Virus record (IMG/VR): IMGVR_UViG_3300022868_000009
Location: 62,001 to 126,000 of that record
DNA: 64,000 nt
Strand: one strand, 5' to 3'
From: a virus
In this document: positions 59,932 through 64,000 of the stretch, one piece after another
Layout of the letters: every line of letters begins with the position of its first letter
Position numbering within the stretch: position 1 is the first letter of the stretch
The notes under the pieces: model-generated
The model's input: only the letters and a program-made list of their open reading frames with translations
Database searches by the model: none
What the model was told of the DNA's origin: nothing
Translations under genes and position numbers: made by a program

Positions 59932-61317
59932 TTAAACTTTTTCTTTATCTATTTCAAAATCTTCCCATCCTTCTTCACCATCTTCCCATGACCAATCTTT
60001 TTTACCACCTTTTTTACCAAAAACAGTTTTCTTCTTTTTCTTTTTCTTATCTTCACCACCCTCATCATCAAATTCATCAAATACATCTGGATATAATCTA
60101 CCATCAGCATCAACTTCATATTTCAAATCAAAATAATCTTTAAAGTTTTTAACATCAGACTTTTGAATAGCATATTCTCTATTTAATTCTAATTGTTTTT
60201 CTAAATATAAATTTATATCTTTAACCAAACTATTAAATAATATAAGAGTTTGTTGATTAAAAACACCAATTGGTTTTTTCTTTTTCTTGCTAAATGAACT
60301 AAGAATACACTTAAATACATATTCAATTTTATCATTAGATTTAACAAAATCTTTAGTAAGTTTATTTGGTATAAGTTCCAAATTAATTTTAAATTTATCT
60401 TCTTTAAAAAATGATGGAATACCAAAATTCCATTTTTCAATATCTTTCTTAATATCTTTAATATAATCATTAAATATTTTACACACAATCTCAATATATA
60501 ATTCATCCATTGTTAAAGAATGTAATTTATAATTCTTTAATGCAATTTGTTGAAAATATTCTAAAAATGATAATAATATCAAACTATATGTATCTATATA
60601 TTCTGTGTTATTATTAGATGATAATCTATGATATAAAGGATTTAATAATTCAAATGAATAATCTGTATTATTATCTATTTTAAATATTATTTTCTCTAAA
60701 TTATCATTAAATACTTCATCATTCATCAAAAATGAATTCTTTAACTGAGGATTTAGTATTTGATAAAAGAAATAAGCAAAATTCTTTTCTCCAAAAACAT
60801 ATTCTAAGTCTTTATCACTTGTATTTAAATACAAATCAATTATTTCTAACTGTTTTTCACTTAATTTACCTTTATATAAAACTGGTAAATAATCTACATT
60901 AAATAATTCGCCATATTCTTTTAATTCATCATAATTATAAAAATATTTTGAACCTTTTACAATACAAGTTAATATTAAACCACCTTTAGGTACAATATTA
61001 TACTCTATATTTGCAGGTTGATTATCTGGGAAATATTCAAAACAAAACCACCAATTTTTATTTAATAAATCAGTTACATAATCTGGTAATTGATGAATAT
61101 ATTTATATGCTTGATTATAAAATTTTTGTGTCGCCAAATCAATAAAATTAAGAGGTTGGCTTCTAAGTGATTTAGGTTTTATAATGAATTTATCACCAGT
61201 CCACTTTATAAAAATTTGAGAACCTTGTATATCTTCATATACAATAAGTTCTTTATCTTTTACAAGATCTATAAATTCTTGAGAATTTTCTACGTTAAGT
61301 TTTTTAATCATTGTCAT
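59932..61317 (-). CDS. Unrecognised large protein with charged C-terminal tail
   Basis: 461 residues (or 459 from the second Met). GSQIFIKWTGDKFIIKPKSL and WWFCFEYFPDNQPANIEY with GGLILTCIVKG hint at a nucleotidyltransferase/ligase-like fold, but no KxDG lysine is seen. The C-terminal 60 residues are first acidic (DEFDDEGGED), then KKKKKKK, then Trp/Glu-rich, as in virion or DNA-packaging proteins. The function is not assigned. Confidence 0.4.
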   Translation of the reverse strand: MTMIKKLNVENSQEFIDLVKDKELIVYEDIQGSQIFIKWTGDKFIIKPKSLRSQPLNFIDLATQKFYNQAYKYIHQLPDYVTDLLNKNWWFCFEYFPDNQPANIEYNIVPKGGLILTCIVKGSKYFYNYDELKEYGELFNVDYLPVLYKGKLSEKQLEIIDLYLNTSDKDLEYVFGEKNFAYFFYQILNPQLKNSFLMNDEVFNDNLEKIIFKIDNNTDYSFELLNPLYHRLSSNNNTEYIDTYSLILLSFLEYFQQIALKNYKLHSLTMDELYIEIVCKIFNDYIKDIKKDIEKWNFGIPSFFKEDKFKINLELIPNKLTKDFVKSNDKIEYVFKCILSSFSKKKKKPIGVFNQQTLILFNSLVKDINLYLEKQLELNREYAIQKSDVKNFKDYFDLKYEVDADGRLYPDVFDEFDDEGGEDKKKKKKKTVFGKKGGKKDWSWEDGEEGWEDFEIDKEKV

Positions 61318-61424
61318 ATTTATTTCTATTTTGTTTTTTAGAAATCTTTAACATATATATTAAAATTTTAAATCTTATTATAGACTTCTTATAAAAAATA
61401 TATAATAGAAAATAATTATTAAAC

Positions 61425-61847
61425 ATGGGAAAAATGGGAAAATTTATCCAAGCCTTAGCAAATAATGGTTTTGTGGATTATGAAAACTACATATTAGTTG
61501 GTTCTTTTGAAAATGGTAAAATACACATTAAAAACATTAAAACTGAAGAAGAATATATAATTGATGTAAAAGCTATTGAAAAACCAGAACCTATTAATAT
61601 CTTATCAGAAACTGAAAAAAATATAACTGAAGAAATAATAACTGAAGAAGTAACTGGTGATCCTTTAAACTTATTATCTGAAGAAGAAGTAGGCGACCCT
61701 TTTAATTTACTAACAGAAAATAAGGAAATTATAAAACCCCGTGGTTGGGCATTAAGAAAAGAATATGTTGATTTACAAGGCAATGTTTTTCATAAAGGTG
61801 TTGAACAACCAAATTTAAAAGGAACTTTACGTCCTAGCAACATTTAG
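61425..61847 (+). CDS. Hypothetical acidic protein
   Basis: 140 residues (MGKMGKFIQALANNGFVDYE). A short beta-rich start (IHIKNIKTEEEYIIDVKAIE), then two similar segments GDPLNLLSEEE and GDPFNLLTENKE, suggesting an internal duplication, then a C-terminal GWALRKEYVDLQGNVFHKG. It ends in a 14-base convergent overlap with the next gene. Possibly virion-associated. No family. Confidence 0.5.
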   Translation: MGKMGKFIQALANNGFVDYENYILVGSFENGKIHIKNIKTEEEYIIDVKAIEKPEPINILSETEKNITEEIITEEVTGDPLNLLSEEEVGDPFNLLTENKEIIKPRGWALRKEYVDLQGNVFHKGVEQPNLKGTLRPSNI

Positions 61848-62400
61848 GACATCCTTGTCCTCTTAAATGAGCATCAGGTCTTTGTAAAAATACTCCATGA
61901 TTAGGACATTTTATTTTTACTTTTGTTTTATTATTAAAATATTTAACTTCACTATAATTATACTTATTATTATGAATTTTATTTGATCTTATTATAAATT
62001 CTTCCGTAGTTAATTTATATCTACCACCACATTTAGAACAACCATGTCCACTTAGATGATTTGAAGGTGTTTGCCAAAATTCACCATGTTTAAGACATAT
62101 TATTCTCACTTTAGTTTTACTATTTACATAATTAACAAAACTATAATCATATTTATCATCATGAACTATATTTGATTTATTAATAAATGATTCTGTATCA
62201 TCTTTCATATTATTAGTTGCACAAACAGGACAACCTTGTCCTTCTAAATGTTTAGAAGGACTTTGCCAAAATTCACCATGTTCAAAACATATTATTCTCA
62301 CTTTAGTTTTACTATTTACATAATTAACAAAACTATAATCATATTTATCATCATGAACTATATTTGATTTATTAATAAATTCAATTAATTTAATTTTCAT
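61834..62400 (-). CDS. Zinc-ribbon repeat protein, probably truncated endonuclease
   Basis: 188 residues made of three tandem 60-70-residue units: NIVHDDKYDYSFVNYVNSKT, KVRIIC(F/L)EHGEFWQ(S/T)PS and GQGCPVC. Units 1 and 2 are nearly identical also at DNA level. The same kind of unit forms the N-terminal part of the 17814 endonuclease. The protein stops right after the third zinc ribbon (CPKCC), without a nuclease domain, so it is probably a remnant or a stand-alone DNA-binding protein. Confidence 0.65.
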   Translation of the reverse strand: MKIKLIEFINKSNIVHDDKYDYSFVNYVNSKTKVRIICFEHGEFWQSPSKHLEGQGCPVCATNNMKDDTESFINKSNIVHDDKYDYSFVNYVNSKTKVRIICLKHGEFWQTPSNHLSGHGCSKCGGRYKLTTEEFIIRSNKIHNNKYNYSEVKYFNNKTKVKIKCPNHGVFLQRPDAHLRGQGCPKCC

Positions 62401-62506
62401 AATCTTATATATCTATTGTATAGTGTCCTCCTAAACCAGTGAAGTATTGTATAATCAACACTTTTTCAATTTTTATTATTAATATATAAAAAGAAAACAT
62501 AAAATT

Positions 62507-63739
62507 ATGAAACAACAAAAAAATGTAAAAGGTATAATGTCATCAAACAGCTTGACTAATTATCCATACTATAGAATAGATGGTGGGTCAATGAGTGGTG
62601 AAACATATCTTTTAACATATACACACGCAACAGGTTCTACAATAGGTAGTACTGCTATTGTATCTTATCCAACAGGGGTAACTTCAAGTGCAACTGTAGT
62701 AAATGATGGTGATACTGCAACAGTTACTACTGATACTTACTTATTAGTGAAATTAGTGCCTGGTCAAACAGCTACGATCAACGGATATGTAGTTGCAAAT
62801 ATTGGTGGTGACTTCTATTTTAATGGAACAAAATATGATATCGGAGACACATTTGATTATGATGGATTAACATTCACATTCATTGGATTTGGTAGCTTCT
62901 TATTAGGAGTTGTTGATACAGATTCTTCAGCAGTAACTAGCTTTACAATGGTACCTTCATCAGCTGCAACACATACAGTAGGTGACTCTATAACATTAGT
63001 AATGTATGACCAAAATAGTGTTGATATAACAGGATTAATTGCACTTTCAGGTGATACAACAACATCAACTTATACTGATTCTTGGACACCAACAACAGGT
63101 GAACTAGTATTATCCAATGTAACTGGTAATACTGTATCTATTTATTTCTATTATATAACAGATGCTACTATCAATGATAAATACGTGATCAATTTTATTG
63201 ATCCTGTAGTATCAAGTATGACACTTGTACCAACAAGTGGATCTTATGAATCAGGTACAACTGAAACACTAGTATTTACAAATCAATCTGGTATTGATAT
63301 AACTACAAATGTTTCTCTATCAAGTGATACATATTCTTCTGCATATGTAACTGACTTCTCAGCTTCAACAGGAGCTATTTATTTCGGAGACAAGTTCGGT
63401 ATTGATGTACCATTAACATTCTATTACAATGGTGATGATTCATTAACTAGCACATTCACAGCAGGTATATCTGGATTAACAAGTATTACAGTTACTCCGA
63501 CTGGTGGAACTTCACATGTAACTGGAACAACGACAGTATTAGCATTCACCGACCAAAACGGTAACGCAGTAGATTCATTAGATATTACTTTATCTGGTGA
63601 TACATCAGCATATGGTGTTTACGTACCTTCAACTAGTACAATTAGATACGATAAAGAAGGTGTGATGATAGACTTTGTATTCTACCACAACTCTGATGAT
63701 ACAATAACTAGTACATACACAGTAGATATCTTTTTTTAA
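62507..63739 (+). CDS. Ig-repeat virion protein (decoration or fibre type)
   Basis: 410 residues, rich in Ser/Thr/Val and poor in charge. After a unique N-terminal domain come three Ig-like units starting SFTMVPSSAATHTVGDSITL, SMTLVPTSGSYESGTTETLV and SITVTPTGGTSHVTGTTTVL, each ending in a YYxxDxxTxxxYxxxF strand. This is the style of bacterial Ig-like folds in capsid decoration (Hoc-like) or tail proteins. Codon use is richer in G/C than its neighbours, as expected for high expression. It has its own strong terminator. Confidence 0.6.
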   Translation: MKQQKNVKGIMSSNSLTNYPYYRIDGGSMSGETYLLTYTHATGSTIGSTAIVSYPTGVTSSATVVNDGDTATVTTDTYLLVKLVPGQTATINGYVVANIGGDFYFNGTKYDIGDTFDYDGLTFTFIGFGSFLLGVVDTDSSAVTSFTMVPSSAATHTVGDSITLVMYDQNSVDITGLIALSGDTTTSTYTDSWTPTTGELVLSNVTGNTVSIYFYYITDATINDKYVINFIDPVVSSMTLVPTSGSYESGTTETLVFTNQSGIDITTNVSLSSDTYSSAYVTDFSASTGAIYFGDKFGIDVPLTFYYNGDDSLTSTFTAGISGLTSITVTPTGGTSHVTGTTTVLAFTDQNGNAVDSLDITLSGDTSAYGVYVPSTSTIRYDKEGVMIDFVFYHNSDDTITSTYTVDIFF

Positions 63740-63797
63740 TACGGCTTCGCCTCCCTCAGTTATAACTAACAGTTAATCACATTCTTTAATATTTTAG

Positions 63798-63827
63798 AAA
63801 ATCCCATCAATTTGATGGGATTTTTTA
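63798..63827 (+). terminator. Intrinsic terminator
   Basis: AAATCCCATCAA and TTGATGGGATTT form a long perfect hairpin followed by TTTTTT, about 60 bases after the Ig-repeat gene. The intervening bases (63740-63797) hold no gene. Confidence 0.85.
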
Positions 63828-63839
63828 ATATATACAATT

Positions 63840-64000
63840 ATGATAACAAAATTTAAAATATACGAAAAAGTGAATTTAAAAGATATTGAAGTCAAAATCA
63901 CGAATATTAATCAAAAACTAATAGATATTCTCATATCAGATTTATCATTAGTTGTGAAGAAAAAAAAGAAAAAATCAATTAGACCAGAATCTATTACAGG
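63840..64000 (+). CDS. Partial tagged protein
   Basis: The first 53 codons are visible: MITKFKIYEKVNLKDIEVKI, then a basic run VVKKKKKKSIRPES. The N-terminus resembles MITNFKNFIIE at 46416 and other tags here. It runs off the window and nothing more can be said of its family. Confidence 0.5.
   Translation, partial: MITKFKIYEKVNLKDIEVKITNINQKLIDILISDLSLVVKKKKKKSIRPESIT

Overview
The window looks like part of the genome of a large, T4-related tailed phage (jumbo-myovirus type) that infects a member of the Bacteroidota. It is very AT-rich, densely packed with short overlapping genes on both strands, and carries phage hallmarks: an SbcC/gp46-type recombination ATPase, a DnaG-type primase, dihydrofolate reductase, free-standing homing endonucleases, a tRNA array and putative virion proteins. 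The host guess rests on two secreted proteins of Bacteroidota type: a LamG protein with a type IX secretion sorting domain (22062-23020) and a signal-peptide protein made of YKYDA repeats (49206-49535). Phage genera cannot be assigned from sequence alone.

Region 1 (1-15.4 kb, minus strand) is a surface-sugar island: about 22 tightly overlapping genes for glycosyltransferases of several folds, two GT11 fucosyltransferase-like enzymes, SAM methyltransferases (several FkbM-like), a CDP-paratose epimerase-like SDR and a HAD/sugar nucleotidyltransferase fusion. Region 2 (15.4-23 kb) has ADP-ribosyltransferase-like and HExxH proteins, a homing endonuclease, small tagged proteins, SmpB, a DeoC-like protein lacking the Schiff-base lysine, and the type IX secretion cargo. 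Region 3 (23-30 kb) has the gp46-like gene broken by a split intein and endonuclease, DHFR, and a histidine kinase with two receiver proteins. Region 4 (30-49 kb) mixes three large paralogous homing endonucleases, putative virion proteins, nucleotide-metabolism enzymes (DeoC, two deoxyribosyltransferase-like proteins, a 5'-nucleotidase), an amidoligase-like protein and the primase.

Region 5 (49.7-55.3 kb) is an RNA region. It holds a structured RNA of about 1.25 kb with a tRNA-like cloverleaf clamped inside it by a 14-bp helix, a second small structured transcript, seven or eight tRNAs, and a compact RNase P RNA. Region 6 (55.3-64 kb) has an HNH-like protein, ClpS, an NAD module (PncB, Nudix, NadE) and putative virion proteins, including an abundant-looking Ig-repeat protein.

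The most striking cross-cutting signal is a short N-terminal peptide (M-[KR]-x-[LIF]-K-x-[FY]...[LI]-x-E) on about 22 otherwise unrelated proteins. It resembles the capsid-targeting peptide and prohead-protease site of T4 internal proteins, and suggests that this phage packages a sizeable set of enzymes in its capsid. Translation and RNA functions (tRNAs, RNase P RNA, SmpB, giant RNA), proteolysis control (ClpS) and NAD supply together suggest extensive takeover of host physiology. Three genes are broken by single-base shifts beside homopolymers, so some breaks may be sequencing errors.
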